Part shown: piece by piece, positions 53,128-63,210 of the stretch
How positions within the stretch are numbered: position 1 is the stretch's first letter
How the letters are laid out: each line of letters begins with the position of its first letter
Assembly (NCBI RefSeq): GCF_014647635.1
Contig: NZ_BMPO01000002.1
Coordinates: 124,001 to 188,000, forward strand
Direction: 5' to 3'
Length of the DNA stretch: 64,000 bases
Origin: Pseudomonas matsuisoli
GTDB taxonomy: Bacteria; Pseudomonadota; Gammaproteobacteria; Pseudomonadales; Pseudomonadaceae
Made by a program: the position numbers and the translations under genes
Notes under the pieces: model-generated
Databases searched by the model: none
Told to the model about the DNA's origin: nothing
What the model saw: only the letters and a program-made list of their open reading frames with translations

Positions 53128-54561
53128 ATGACCCAAGACGTGAATCTGCTTATCAACGGCGAATGGCGCGCGGCGCTTTCCGGCAAGACACTCGACATCG
53201 TCAACCCCGCGACTGAAGCGGTCATCGGCCAGCTTGCGCACGCTGAGCAGGCGGACTTGGACCTCGCCTTGAAAGCGGCGCAGAACGGCTTCGAAGTCTG
53301 GCGCGAGATGTCCGCCTTCGAGCGCTGCAAAATCATGCGCAAAGCGGCGAACCTGCTGCGCGAGCGCGCCAAAGAAATTGCGGTCCTGATGACCCGCGAG
53401 CAGGGCAAACCGCTGGCGCAGGCCGAAGCCGAAGCCATGGCGGGTGCTGACATCATCGATTGGTTCGCCGAGGAAGGGCGTCGCACTTACGGCCAGGTCA
53501 TTCCCGCCCGTGCACCCGATGTGTACCAACTGACGTTGAAAACCCCGGTAGGGCCCGTGGCGGCATTCACACCCTGGAACTTCCCGATCAATCAGGTCGT
53601 TCGCAAATTGTCTGCGGCACTGGCTGCGGGCTGTTCGATCATCGTCAAGGGGCCAGAAGAGACACCGGCGTCGCCTGCCGAACTGATACGTGCGTTCGTC
53701 GATGCCGGCGTTCCGGCGGGTGTCATCAACCTCGTCTACGGCATCCCGGCGGATATCTCCAACTACCTGATCGCGCACCCGACGATCCGCAAGATCTCGT
53801 TCACCGGCTCAACGCCCGTCGGCAAGCAGCTCGCGGCGCTGGCGGGACAGCACATGAAGCGCGTCACCATGGAGCTCGGCGGTCATGCACCGGTCATCGT
53901 CTGTGCAGACGCGGATGTGGAGCTGGCCGCGAAGGAAATGGCGGCGAGTAAATTCCGCAATGCCGGTCAGGTGTGCATTTCCCCAACGCGTTTTCTGGTC
54001 GAGGAGCCGGTGTACGCGCAGTTCGTCGAAGCGTTCGTGCGGTACGCCAAGGACATCAACGTCGGCGAAGGCGAGTCGGACGGGGTGACGATGGGGCCGT
54101 TGGCCAATAGTCGCCGCGCACCGGCACTCGTCGCGTTGGTGGAAGATGCGGTCGCGAAGGGCGCGGAGTTGTTGGTCGGTGGCAAACGCATCGAGCGCAA
54201 AGGCTATTTCTTCGAGCCAACCGTCCTGGGCAATGTGCCCGTCAACGCCAACATCATGAACGACGAGCCGTTCGGCCCTGTTGCGGTCATCCGCCCGTTC
54301 AACACGCTGGACGAGGCGATTGCCGAAGCCAACCGACTGCCTTATGGCCTTGCGGCTTATGCCTACACGTCGAGCACGTTGAACGCCACTCGGATCGGGC
54401 AGCGCGTGGAGACGGGAATGCTGACCATCAACCACGTCGGACTTGCCTCGCCCGAACTGCCGTTCGGCGGCATCAAGGACTCGGGCTACGGTACCGAAGG
54501 TGGCAGCGAGGCTATCAACAACTACCTGGAAACGAAGCTGGTGTCGCAGAAGGGCTGCTAA
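53128..54561 (+). CDS. NAD-dependent succinate-semialdehyde dehydrogenase family protein
   Basis: Aldehyde dehydrogenase of 477 residues. Catalytic Cys283 in [12 protein letters not shown] and Glu249 in [10 protein letters not shown] are present, with the NAD-binding [22 protein letters not shown] and [13 protein letters not shown]. The motif at position 174 reads KGPEETP, where NADP enzymes usually have KPSE or KPAE. The family oxidises succinate semialdehyde and related aldehydes; without a GABA gene nearby the substrate is open. AGGAGG stands five bases before the ATG. Confidence 0.9.
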   Translation: MTQDVNLLINGEWRAALSGKTLDIVNPATEAVIGQLAHAEQADLDLALKAAQNGFEVWREMSAFERCKIMRKAANLLRERAKEIAVLMTREQGKPLAQAEAEAMAGADIIDWFAEEGRRTYGQVIPARAPDVYQLTLKTPVGPVAAFTPWNFPINQVVRKLSAALAAGCSIIVKGPEETPASPAELIRAFVDAGVPAGVINLVYGIPADISNYLIAHPTIRKISFTGSTPVGKQLAALAGQHMKRVTMELGGHAPVIVCADADVELAAKEMAASKFRNAGQVCISPTRFLVEEPVYAQFVEAFVRYAKDINVGEGESDGVTMGPLANSRRAPALVALVEDAVAKGAELLVGGKRIERKGYFFEPTVLGNVPVNANIMNDEPFGPVAVIRPFNTLDEAIAEANRLPYGLAAYAYTSSTLNATRIGQRVETGMLTINHVGLASPELPFGGIKDSGYGTEGGSEAINNYLETKLVSQKGC

Positions 54562-54571
54562 CTCGGCCGAT

Positions 54572-54597
54572 CGAGCCTGGCCGTTTGGCCGGGCTCG
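54572..54597 (+). terminator. Hairpin after the aldehyde dehydrogenase gene
   Basis: CGAGCCTGGCC and GGCCGGGCTCG pair around GTTT (one T-G pair) 11 bases after the stop. A strong stem, weak T-run. Confidence 0.7.
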
Positions 54598-54705
54598 TCT
54601 ATGTGAAAGCCGCCGGGAACGGTGAGTCTCGGGCCGATCGCCAGGAAAATATCGACGTATCGCATCTGTGGCTCTATCGTTCGCTCCTGCAATTTAGGAG
54701 CGTCC

Positions 54706-55008
54706 ATGAAATTCATTCACCAACGTGAGCACCTCAATGAGGACGACATGGTCGTCATCGAGTGTTCGCAGACCTGCAACATCCGCTTGATGACGGATGC
54801 CAACTTCCGTTCGTTCAAGAACGGGGGCCGCCACGCCTATCACGGCGGCGCCTTCGACAAGTTCCCCGCACGCATCAAAGTGCCGAGCACTGGATTCTGG
54901 AACATCACCATCGATACCGTTTCGCGCCGGGCGGTCAGCGTCACGCGCAAGCCCACCTTCAAGCATTCGATCAAAATCGTTCGTCGGTCCGAGTCACACC
55001 TGAAATAG
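54706..55008 (+). CDS. DUF1883 family protein
   Basis: A 100-residue protein of the DUF1883 family: KFIHQREHLNEDDMVVIECS, NIRLMTDANFRSFKNGGRHA, and the closing DTVSRRAVSVTRKPTFKHSI. The ATG at 54706 has AGGAG five bases upstream; the frame to 54622 is not supported. The family has no known function. It stands alone. Confidence 0.82.
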   Translation: MKFIHQREHLNEDDMVVIECSQTCNIRLMTDANFRSFKNGGRHAYHGGAFDKFPARIKVPSTGFWNITIDTVSRRAVSVTRKPTFKHSIKIVRRSESHLK

Positions 55009-55118
55009 GTTTTGTGGCGTAGGGGTGTTGCCGCGACAGCGACGTGCGGCATTGATCGACGGAAGAAGAAAGGCTGGCGCGGTATCGCTGGCACGTGCGT
55101 GTTACGAGGTTGTTGTCG

Positions 55119-56519
55119 ATGAGTCTTTTGCGCAAAAAGAAAGTAGCGCTCATGAGTGGCGCCGGCGCGCGTCATTCCGAATTACGTAAGGTGTTGGGTG
55201 CGTCCGACCTGGTCATGCTGGGCCTGGGCGCGATGGTCGGCACAGGGATCTTCGTGCTGACGGGCGTTGCGGCCCTGCAAGCAGGGCCCGCATTGGCCAT
55301 ATCGTTCATCCTGGCGGCAACGGCCTGCGCGTTGGCTGCACTGTGTTATGCGGAATTCGCGTCCATGATCCCGGTCGCGGGCTCCGGGTACACCTATAGC
55401 TACGCAACGCTTGGTGAATTGGTCGCGTGGATCGTGGGTTGGAGCCTGATTGCCGAATATGGTTTGGCGACTGCCGCGGTCTCGGTGGGTTGGTCGGGCT
55501 ATTTCCAATCGCTCATCAGTGGGGTTGGGCTTCATCTGCCCGTTGCATTGACCGCTGCGCCAGGCACCAATGCGGCCGGCGAGGTGACGCTATTCAACCT
55601 GCCTGCCTTCGCGATCATGATGCTCATCACCGCGATCCTGTCCCTTGGGATTCGGGAGTCCAAGCGCGTGAACAACGTGCTGGTCGTCGTCAAGGTCGTG
55701 GTGGTTTTGCTCGTGATCGGTGTGGGTTTCTTCTACGTCGAGCCCGAGAACCTGACGCCGTATGCGCCCTTTGGGGTTTCGGGCGTCGTCAGTGCGGCAG
55801 CGCTGGTGTTCTTCGCGTTCTTGGGTTTCGACGCCGTTTCGTCGGCTGCGGAAGAAGTGCGTAACCCACAACGGAACCTGCCAATTGGACTGATCGGATC
55901 GCTGCTGATCTGCGCTGCGCTTTACGCCCTGGTGGCGACCGTGGCGACGGGTATCGTGCCATTTGCGGACTTCAAGGGCGTCGAAGATCCGATCGCATTG
56001 GTCTTCCAGCGCGCCGATATCGAATGGATGAGCCGGCTCGTCAGTATTGCCGCGGTGACGGGCATGATGACGGTGATCCTGGTGATGGGCTACGGATTGA
56101 CCCGTGTCGTGTTTGCTATGTCTCGCGACGGCTTGCTGCCGCAATGGATGTCGGTCATCAACCAGCATCAAGTGCCGGTCCGCTCCACCTGGACGCTGGG
56201 AACGCTGTCCGCCTTGATTGCCGCAACCGTACCATTAAGCGCACTCGCCGAACTCATCAACATGGGGACTCTGGTGGCCTTTGCGATCATTTCGCTGGCC
56301 GTACCCGTCCTGCGCCGGACCCAGCCCGAGTTGAAGCGCGCGTTTCGGGTACCGATGGCGCATATTCTCGGCCCCGTATCAGCGCTGATCTGCGTCGTGC
56401 TGATGCTCAATCTTGCAGTGGAAACCTGGCTAGCTTTCGGTATCTGGCTGGCTATTGGACTGGTGGTCTACTTTGGCTATTCCCGCCGCCATGCCAAGGT
56501 CGAGAACCTCTACGACTAA
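55119..56519 (+). CDS. APC-superfamily amino acid permease (cationic amino acid transporter type)
   Basis: A 466-residue inner-membrane transporter with about twelve helices. LVMLGLGAMVGTGIFVLTGVAALQAGPALAIS is the consensus first helix of the CAT group; YAEFASMIPVAGSGYTYSYATLGEL, FFAFLGFDAVSSAAEEVRNPQRNLP and GLTRVVFAMSRDGLLP follow. The ATG at 55119 has GAGG nine bases upstream; a GTG at 55095 is an alternative. Substrate not inferable; no enzyme or regulator is next to it. Confidence 0.9.
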   Translation: MSLLRKKKVALMSGAGARHSELRKVLGASDLVMLGLGAMVGTGIFVLTGVAALQAGPALAISFILAATACALAALCYAEFASMIPVAGSGYTYSYATLGELVAWIVGWSLIAEYGLATAAVSVGWSGYFQSLISGVGLHLPVALTAAPGTNAAGEVTLFNLPAFAIMMLITAILSLGIRESKRVNNVLVVVKVVVVLLVIGVGFFYVEPENLTPYAPFGVSGVVSAAALVFFAFLGFDAVSSAAEEVRNPQRNLPIGLIGSLLICAALYALVATVATGIVPFADFKGVEDPIALVFQRADIEWMSRLVSIAAVTGMMTVILVMGYGLTRVVFAMSRDGLLPQWMSVINQHQVPVRSTWTLGTLSALIAATVPLSALAELINMGTLVAFAIISLAVPVLRRTQPELKRAFRVPMAHILGPVSALICVVLMLNLAVETWLAFGIWLAIGLVVYFGYSRRHAKVENLYD

Positions 56520-56543
56520 GAACTCCGCCTCGCTGCGCCCTCG

Positions 56544-57788
56544 TTAAGGGGCCGCGGCGAGCGGGCGGGTCGAATCGTCTTTGAGCTCTGCCATCAGGAT
56601 GTAGAGCGTGATCAGCATTTCGCAGAGTACGAGGATGACCGCCGGCGCCAGCAGACCGTGGGTGTTGATGAATACGTAGTTCAGTGCAACGCTCAACAGC
56701 CCGCAGGCGATGCGGATTCGCACGAACGCGGTGTAACGACCGCGGGCGACCCAATACATCTCGAACACCACGTTCACCAGTCGGAAGACGAAGAACAGCG
56801 ACATGATGCTGAGCAGTCGGGCGGCATATGCGTAGGTTTCCGGATAGAACAGGTCGAAGAGATAGCCGGCGAAGAGCTGATAGCCGATCACCATAGCCAG
56901 CGAGATGCCAAAGCTGAACATCACGAATTTGCGTTGCGCGTGCTCCAGCTCACCGCGGGAGATTTTCGGCATATACAGCGACCAAAATCCCTGTACGACG
57001 ATCTGCCCGATGGCGATGAACGAGCATGCCGCCGCGTAGACCGCGAGCGGTTCCGCGCCAAGGATGTGTTCGATCAGTAGGCGGTCGAAGCCGAAGTAGA
57101 GGAAAAATGACAAGAATGACAGGGTGAAGGGCAGCCAGTGCGGCCAGCGGCTAAGCATCTTGTTCAGCGCATCGGCGAAGCGCTGACCTTCGGCGAAGAA
57201 GCCGCCGTTACGAACGCACTTCACATAAAACCAGCCTGCATAGAGCGCCAACGCGAGCAGCGAGCCGACCGCCACGGACAGCAAAAGCTCTCCGGTAATC
57301 CAGAACAGTGCGATCTTCACCACGAACGGCATGGACTTGAAAATCGAATCCAGCGACGAGAACGACACCAGCCGATCCTTGGTTTGGTAGTGAAAGAACA
57401 ACGAACGCTGGAGGATGGCGAAAGCGACCGCCTCGGGTAGTAGGGCAACGATCAATTGCAGTGCGATAGGCGTAACGCCTGCACTGGAGGCATATAGGAA
57501 TATTCCACTGGCCAACAGGGCAAATCCCAGAAGAGACGGGTGGAACAAATTTTCACCGCTCGACAAGCCTTCCTTGATCGCACCTTTACTGAGTAGGTAA
57601 TCCCGCAATCCCATATCCGAAAAGTTGGTGAGGATCGTCATCATGACCATGCCGAACGCGAGTGCACCGTAGGCTTCTTGCGGACTGAAGCGTGCGACCA
57701 GTACGAGCAATATGAAATTGAGTACTGGCTGAAGCGCCATCGGAATCACGACGAAAACGATTTTCGACAGTTCGTTGAGCTTGTTCAC
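56544..57788 (-). CDS. Oligosaccharide flippase family protein (polysaccharide export, Wzx-like)
   Basis: A 414-residue polytopic membrane protein with about twelve helices, of the polysaccharide transporter/MATE fold. Seen: PMALQPVLNFILLVLVARFSPQEAYGAL, NFSDMGLRDYLLSKGA, FFLYFGFDRLLIEHILGAEPLAVYAAACSF. The GTG at 57788 has AAGGA seven bases upstream and starts at the first helix; the frame extends to a GTG at 57839 without a ribosome site. There is no glycosyltransferase or polymerase gene nearby, so the exported lipid-linked sugar is unknown. Confidence 0.85.
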   Translation of the reverse strand: MNKLNELSKIVFVVIPMALQPVLNFILLVLVARFSPQEAYGALAFGMVMMTILTNFSDMGLRDYLLSKGAIKEGLSSGENLFHPSLLGFALLASGIFLYASSAGVTPIALQLIVALLPEAVAFAILQRSLFFHYQTKDRLVSFSSLDSIFKSMPFVVKIALFWITGELLLSVAVGSLLALALYAGWFYVKCVRNGGFFAEGQRFADALNKMLSRWPHWLPFTLSFLSFFLYFGFDRLLIEHILGAEPLAVYAAACSFIAIGQIVVQGFWSLYMPKISRGELEHAQRKFVMFSFGISLAMVIGYQLFAGYLFDLFYPETYAYAARLLSIMSLFFVFRLVNVVFEMYWVARGRYTAFVRIRIACGLLSVALNYVFINTHGLLAPAVILVLCEMLITLYILMAELKDDSTRPLAAAP

Positions 57789-58078
57789 GGCGACGTCCTT
57801 GCAGATCAAGCTGCCAATGGTGCTGGCACTATCGGACACGCACCAAAAATATGCCGCCTCACTAGGGGGCAGCTATGGCGCGGAAAGATAAGCGGTCAGG
57901 GAAGATCAGTTGGGAAAAACGAGCAGCAAACCGGACGGTGTGCTAGGCGTGGATAATCTGCTAGCCGTTGCACCGTTCAAGCGGCGCCTTCAAGAAGTGT
58001 GATCCAGTTCAACTTCCGCAAAATAATAGTCACTCCATTGAACGTGGTCATGCCCCCGTATGCAGCGCAGAACCACTT

Positions 58079-58807
58079 TTAATGCGATTCGCCCAGCAGC
58101 TCTGCAAGAAGGGTTTGCCGGCAGGTAAACAAGCGGTCCACCTTCGGGAGCAATGGCCGTTTCATCATCAGCACGGGTAATTTCAGCTGCCGAGCCACGT
58201 GCAATTTGGCGTCGGTGGCCGCGCCACCGCTGTTCTTACTGATCAAGACGTCGAAGGCGTTCGCTGTGAACAGCGCCCTTTCACTTTCGGCGTCGAAAGG
58301 CCCCCGGGTTGCGATGAAGGTCGCGCGGAGATGATGCAATTGAGGCTCCAGTAGCCTGATCGTCCAGTGTTGATGCGCGGGAATCTCCGATAAATGCTCA
58401 AGTGGCTCGCGGCCCAGGGTGAAGAAGGGGCGCTCGAACGGCTTCAGCGCCTGCTGTAACTCGGACCAGCGTGTGAAATCGCGCCAATCATCACCGGCCT
58501 GCGGCTCCCATGCCGGCCTGCGTAACGCCCAGCAGGGGACGCCAGTGGCTTTCGCAGCGGCTGCCGCGTGCCGACTCATCTGCGCGGCATAGGGATGAGT
58601 CGCATCCACCAGCAGGTCAATGCGGGCATCGCGAACGTAATGGATAAGCCCCTCGATGCCGCCAAATCCACCGGTACGCAGTTCGCAAACCAGGTCCGTG
58701 GGCGTGCGACCCATGCCGGCCAAACTGTAAACATGCCCTGGACCCAGTTGCCGCGCGAGCCAGAGTGCATCGCCGACACCGCCAAGCAGCAGTATCCGGC
58801 CCTTCAT
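58079..58807 (-). CDS. cobK: Cobalt-precorrin-6A reductase / precorrin-6A reductase
   Basis: NADPH-dependent reductase of the corrin ring, 242 residues. [37 protein letters not shown] and [30 protein letters not shown] are CobK/CbiJ landmarks. I chose the ATG at 58807: it overlaps the cobL stop by four bases and yields the normal size; the longer frame runs into cobL. Confidence 0.93.
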   Translation of the reverse strand: MKGRILLLGGVGDALWLARQLGPGHVYSLAGMGRTPTDLVCELRTGGFGGIEGLIHYVRDARIDLLVDATHPYAAQMSRHAAAAAKATGVPCWALRRPAWEPQAGDDWRDFTRWSELQQALKPFERPFFTLGREPLEHLSEIPAHQHWTIRLLEPQLHHLRATFIATRGPFDAESERALFTANAFDVLISKNSGGAATDAKLHVARQLKLPVLMMKRPLLPKVDRLFTCRQTLLAELLGESH

Positions 58808-60003
58808 GGCTTGTGTGCGGACAACAAGGTAATCGGTAGCGCGGATCGCCACGTATCGAAGCGGCCCAAAGGGTGCGCCTGTGCCAAGGCAATTCGTACT
58901 AAATCGCCGCCGAACGCTTCGCGCCATTGGATCAATCGTGCTTCGCTTTGTACGGTGACGGCGTTGGCCACCAAGCGTCCACCTGGTTTGAGCGCGTCCC
59001 AGCTTTGCTCGAGTACGCCAGGTGCGGTGACCCCGCCGCCTATGAAGACCGCGTCTGGGGGCTCGAGCCCCTCCAGCGCCATTGGGGCCTGGCCACGAAC
59101 CAGCCCGAGGCCAGGCACGCCAAGCGCATCGCGATTGTGCTGAATGAAGCCCTGGCGCCCGTCATGGGCTTCAATGGCAAGCGCGCGGCAGGCGGGATGC
59201 GTGCGCATCCACTCGATACCAATGGAGCCGCATCCCGCGCCGATGTCCCACAACAATTCGCCAGGGCGTGGCGCCAGGCGCGATAGCGTCAGCGCGCGCA
59301 CGTCGCGCTTGGTCAATTGCCCATCGTGGCGGAAAGCCTCGTCCGGTAGGCCTGGCGTGAGTGGCAGACCCCGTGACGTCTCGCTTCGGCAGTCGATGGC
59401 AACGATATTAAGAGAGGCGCTTTCCAGGCATGACCAGTCTCTGGCGAGGCCGTCGACGATTCGCTCCTTCGGGCCGCCGAGATGTTCCAGTACCTGAAGG
59501 CGGCTCTCGCCAAATTCGCTCTCACGCAACAGGGCCGCGATGTGCGCGGGACTCCGTCCGTCCTGGGATAGAACCAACAAACGTCGGCCTGGGTGAACAT
59601 ATCGACGTATTGCCTCGACCGGACGGGCAACGACCGAAAGCAGATCGGTCTCTTGCAACGCCCAGCCCAGGCGGGCAGCCGCCAACGAATAAGAAGAAGG
59701 GGATGGCAGAACCGTCATTTCACCTGCAGCGACCTGAGCGGACAAGCTGGCACCGACGCCAAACAGCATCGGATCGCCGCTGGCGAGCACACAGATTGAT
59801 TGACCACGGCGCGAGAGGACGGGATCGAGACAAAAGGGGCTAGGCCATGGCTCACGCTGACCTGCGATACAGCGCGGAAGCAATGCCAATTGCCGGGACG
59901 ACCCAAGGATCATTTCTGCGCCGAGAAGCGCGCGCCGGGCCTGCTTGCCCAGCCCCAGATAGCCATCTTCGCCAATCCCTACCACCGTGAGCCACGTGGA
60001 CAT
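58804..60003 (-). CDS. cobL: Precorrin-6Y C5,15-methyltransferase (decarboxylating), CbiE-CbiT fusion
   Basis: A 399-residue bifunctional enzyme: residues about 1-200 are the CbiE methyltransferase ([48 protein letters not shown]), residues about 215-399 the CbiT part ([37 protein letters not shown]). The two are separate genes in anaerobic producers; fusion marks the aerobic cobalamin route. Co-translated with cobK. Divergent from the riboswitch-controlled cobG operon across 406 bases. Confidence 0.95.
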   Translation of the reverse strand: MSTWLTVVGIGEDGYLGLGKQARRALLGAEMILGSSRQLALLPRCIAGQREPWPSPFCLDPVLSRRGQSICVLASGDPMLFGVGASLSAQVAAGEMTVLPSPSSYSLAAARLGWALQETDLLSVVARPVEAIRRYVHPGRRLLVLSQDGRSPAHIAALLRESEFGESRLQVLEHLGGPKERIVDGLARDWSCLESASLNIVAIDCRSETSRGLPLTPGLPDEAFRHDGQLTKRDVRALTLSRLAPRPGELLWDIGAGCGSIGIEWMRTHPACRALAIEAHDGRQGFIQHNRDALGVPGLGLVRGQAPMALEGLEPPDAVFIGGGVTAPGVLEQSWDALKPGGRLVANAVTVQSEARLIQWREAFGGDLVRIALAQAHPLGRFDTWRSALPITLLSAHKP

Positions 60004-60159
60004 GCCGTCTCCATCCTACCGCCTGATCTGCCGCACGTTGCGGCTACGGGCAAAGGCGTCATAATACCGCCTTCGCCGGCGCCCCCGAAGGGCCTGAGCG
60101 CGCGTTCACGATTTGCTAAGTGGTCCACGGTCGCATCTAGTCCGAGACCTTAAGCGCTT

Positions 60160-60305
60160 CGTCGAGCCGCTCCAGAGGGAACACGAAACAACCGTGGCTG
60201 CCCCCGTAACTGTACGCAGCGAGTTCACCCTATCGATGCCACTGAGAAATTGGGAAGGCGGGGTGAATGTCGACCTGTTAGCCAGGAGACCTGCCGGTGA
60301 TGCTG
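60160..60305 (+). ncRNA. Cobalamin riboswitch
   Basis: Leader of the cobG operon. It contains the class-typical conserved blocks in order: GAGGGAACA; CCGTGGCTGCCCCCGTAACTG; GCCACTG (60238-60244); GGGAAGGCG; and GCCAGGAGACCTGCC (60281-60295). The last is the B12 box. Bounds are approximate. It should shut off cobG-cobH-cobI-cobJ when adenosylcobalamin is abundant, probably by hiding the ribosome site or by early termination before the GTG at 60410. Confidence 0.92.
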
Positions 60306-60409
60306 TGCGCGAGTGCCAATGTTGGGGCGGGGTGTACCGATGCCATGATGTCTGCTGAGCAGGCGTCGCCGGTTCAGGTCACCGCGTTTTTCCTGCGGAT
60401 ACCTTTTGA

Positions 60410-61732
60410 GTGAATTCGACTAATCCCTCTCATTCCTCCACTGCCCGGCGCCCCTCGGCCTGCCCGGGGTTGGAACGTGTAGTGTCCGCGCAAGACGGTG
60501 GCATCTGCCGGGTAAAGCTTGCGGCCGGGCGTTTGACGGCAACGCAGGCACGCGTCATCGCTGAAAGCGCCGCGCGCTTTGGAAATTCCATTCTCGAATT
60601 GACCAACCGCAGCAACCTGCAGATTCGAGGGGTACGCCTGGACGCCGCACGCGAGCTGGCAGGGGCGTTGGTCACCGCTGGGCTCGGCCCTCGCGTGCCC
60701 GGTGCTGATGATGTCCGCAACGTGTTGCTCAGCCCGGCCGCGGGGCGTGATCCGTCCGCTTACCTCGACACCCGAGCGCTGGGGGATCGGCTGCTCGACC
60801 TGTTGCAGGATGAGCCTTCGTTTCATGGGTTGTCCGCGAAATTCGCGATTTTGCTCGATGGCGGCGAGGTGCTTTCCGTCCTCGAGCATCCCCACGACAT
60901 CTGGTTGAGCGCGTGTCCGGACGGTAAACGCTTCAATGTCGGGCTGGCGGGTATCCCTGGTGCGGATTGTCTGGGCAGCGTTGCCGATGCGGACGTTCCC
61001 ATGTGGGTCGACCGGGTGCTTCGTACGTTTCTGGCGTTTGCAACGCCGGATCAATCTCGAATACGCGATGTAATGGCGTCGGCCGCTCGAACTGCGTTCT
61101 TGCGAGAAGTCACGACGGCCCCGCTCACCGATGCGACCGCCATTGCCGGTGAGCGGTCGCTGTCAGACGCGCCGGGGGTTTACCGCCAACGCCAGGCAGG
61201 TCTCTGCATGGTCGTGGCGCAGTCGTGCCTGGGGCGTCTCGAGGCGAATCAGTTGGCTGCGCTTGCGACCCTCGCGGAACGCTACGGACGTGGTTGGATT
61301 CATCTGACGCCTTGGCAAGGTGTCGTGCTGCCTGACGTCGAGCAAGGACTCGCGGACGAAGCGCTTGCCGCCGTGGCCGATGTTGGAATGCTGGTCGATC
61401 CTGCGGCGCCTTTGACGCGGCTTGTCGCGTGTAGCGGGAATGCGGGCTGCGCGAAGGCGCAAGCTGACACCAAGGCTGATGCCGTACGACTGGCGGATGC
61501 ATTGGCTGACGTCGAGGCTCCGCCCAAGGTCCATCTCAGCGGTTGCGCCCGCAGCTGCGCCTCGGCGCGTGTGCAACCTTTCACTCTGCTGGCACAGCCC
61601 GGCGGGCGTTATCACCTTTACCAGCGCATCGAGGCCCAGGCGGGACTCGGTTTACGCCAGGCCAGCGACATCGATATCGAATCGGCCGCTGCCTGGTTGC
61701 GTATGCATCACCGAGAGTCTTTCAATGATTGA
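60410..61732 (+). CDS. cobG: Precorrin-3B synthase
   Basis: Iron-sulfur monooxygenase of the aerobic cobalamin route, 440 residues. The sulfite/nitrite-reductase-type fold is shown by GGICRVKLAAGRLTATQA, LTNRSNLQIRGVR, and by the cluster cysteines in ACSGNAGCAKA (Cys341, Cys347) and LSGCARSCA (Cys379, Cys383). Start is the GTG at 60410 just beyond the riboswitch. It overlaps cobH by eight bases. Confidence 0.94.
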   Translation: MNSTNPSHSSTARRPSACPGLERVVSAQDGGICRVKLAAGRLTATQARVIAESAARFGNSILELTNRSNLQIRGVRLDAARELAGALVTAGLGPRVPGADDVRNVLLSPAAGRDPSAYLDTRALGDRLLDLLQDEPSFHGLSAKFAILLDGGEVLSVLEHPHDIWLSACPDGKRFNVGLAGIPGADCLGSVADADVPMWVDRVLRTFLAFATPDQSRIRDVMASAARTAFLREVTTAPLTDATAIAGERSLSDAPGVYRQRQAGLCMVVAQSCLGRLEANQLAALATLAERYGRGWIHLTPWQGVVLPDVEQGLADEALAAVADVGMLVDPAAPLTRLVACSGNAGCAKAQADTKADAVRLADALADVEAPPKVHLSGCARSCASARVQPFTLLAQPGGRYHLYQRIEAQAGLGLRQASDIDIESAAAWLRMHHRESFND

Positions 61733-62351
61733 TTACATTCGCGACGGGCAGGAAATCTATCGTCAGTCCTTCGCTACCATCCGCGCCGAAGCCGACCTGT
61801 CGAATATACCGACTGATCTGGAGAAGCTCGCGGTACGGGTTATTCACGCCTGCGGCATGGTCGACGTGGTCAGCGATTTGCGTTTTTCGCAAGGGGCGGG
61901 CGATGCCGGGCGTCAGGCATTGGCTGCGGGGGCACCGATTCTCTGCGACGCGCGCATGGTGGCTGAAGGCGTAACGCGCACCCGGCTTCCGGCCAAAAAC
62001 CCGGTGATCTGTACCCTCAATGAACCTGATGTGCCCGCGTTGGCGCTGGAGCAGGGCAATACGCGTTCGGCGGTTGCTCTGGAACATTGGCGGCCGTACC
62101 TGGAGGGCAGTGTGGTCGTGATCGGCAACGCGCCGACCGCGCTGTTCTACCTGCTGGAAATGCTGGACGCAGGTGCGCCCAAGCCTGCACTGATCATCGG
62201 TATGCCGGTAGGGTTCATTGGCGCCGCCGAATCCAAGGCCATGCTGGCCGCGGACAGCCGTGGCGTGCCCTTCGTGACCGTGTGGGGTCGACGCGGCGGC
62301 AGTGCGATGTCGGCAGCCGCCGTCAATGCCCTCGCAACGGAGCGGGAATGA
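61725..62351 (+). CDS. cobH: Precorrin-8X methylmutase
   Basis: Moves a methyl group on the corrin ring to give hydrogenobyrinate; 208 residues. [21 protein letters not shown], the active-site His41 in [31 protein letters not shown] and [15 protein letters not shown] are family signatures. The ATG overlaps the cobG end and the stop overlaps cobI (ATGA), so translation is coupled throughout. Confidence 0.96.
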   Translation: MIDYIRDGQEIYRQSFATIRAEADLSNIPTDLEKLAVRVIHACGMVDVVSDLRFSQGAGDAGRQALAAGAPILCDARMVAEGVTRTRLPAKNPVICTLNEPDVPALALEQGNTRSAVALEHWRPYLEGSVVVIGNAPTALFYLLEMLDAGAPKPALIIGMPVGFIGAAESKAMLAADSRGVPFVTVWGRRGGSAMSAAAVNALATERE

Positions 62352-63094
62352 TGACGCGGGGACGTTTGCTGGGGATCGGGGTAGGCCCAGGCGATCCGGA
62401 GCTGATCACGCTCAAGGCACTGCGTTTGCTCCGAAGTGCACCTGTCATTGGCCACTTCGTCGCCCGCGCCAAGGCGGACAAAGGGCAGGGCGGCAATGCT
62501 TTCGGCATTATCGAGGCGCATCTCGTCGCGGAACAGGTTCGCTTGCCGCTGGTGTACCCGGTCACTACGGAAAAGCTCGAACCCCCGCAAACCTACGAGG
62601 GCGTGATTAGCGATTTCTACGACACCTGCGCCGTACGGATCGCCGAGTATCTCGACGCAGGCCAGGATGTCGCGGTGATTTGTGAAGGCGACCCATTCTT
62701 TTACGGCTCCTACATGTATCTGCACGATCGCCTCGCGGGGCACTACGAAGCCGAGGTCGTGCCGGGTGTCTGCTCGATGCTGGGATGCGTTTCAGTGCTT
62801 GGCACGCCCTTGGTGTACCGTAATCAGAACTTGTCGGTCCTATCCGGCGTGCTCCCCGAGGCCGAACTCGAAGAGCGGTTGAAGCAAGCGGATGCCGCCG
62901 TAATCATGAAGCTGGGGCGCAATTTTGAGAAAGTCCGCCGTGTGCTGCAAACGCTGGGGCTGGCCGAACGCGCCCACTACGTCGAACGGGCAACCATGGC
63001 GGCCCAACGGATCGTGCCGCTGGCGGACGTCGATCCCATGTCATCGCCATATTTCTCCATGATCATCGTTCCCGGTGAAAAATGGTCGGCGTGA
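62348..63094 (+). CDS. cobI: Precorrin-2 C20-methyltransferase
   Basis: S-adenosylmethionine-dependent tetrapyrrole methyltransferase of 248 residues. [39 protein letters not shown] and [19 protein letters not shown] are the SAM-site signatures of CobI; it contrasts with CobJ in length and in the [14 protein letters not shown] segment. Start ATG 62348 overlaps the cobH stop. Confidence 0.95.
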   Translation: MMTRGRLLGIGVGPGDPELITLKALRLLRSAPVIGHFVARAKADKGQGGNAFGIIEAHLVAEQVRLPLVYPVTTEKLEPPQTYEGVISDFYDTCAVRIAEYLDAGQDVAVICEGDPFFYGSYMYLHDRLAGHYEAEVVPGVCSMLGCVSVLGTPLVYRNQNLSVLSGVLPEAELEERLKQADAAVIMKLGRNFEKVRRVLQTLGLAERAHYVERATMAAQRIVPLADVDPMSSPYFSMIIVPGEKWSA

Positions 63095-63142
63095 CCCGGT
63101 CGGCATGACCGGGTCACGTTGATCGGGTCATGCCCGACCGGG
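63091..63142. repeat. Two mutually exclusive hairpins between cobI and cobJ
   Basis: GTGACCCGGTC (63091-63101) pairs perfectly with GACCGGGTCAC (63107-63117); alternatively 63095-63110 pairs with 63126-63142 with one bulge. The two folds share 63095-63110. The stop of cobI lies in the first stem. A T-run (ctttttt) follows at 63177-63183. Confidence 0.65.
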
Positions 63143-63210
63143 ACTTCCCGTCCGGAAATGCCCGACAGCCCCATAGCTTTTTTCTGCCCTTGATTCACGA
63201 GAGTTCGTTC

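Noticed and set aside
57873-57944. 23-codon basic frame upstream of the flippase start (begins MARKDKRSGK)
   Set aside because: Too short, with no convincing ribosome site and no recognised family.
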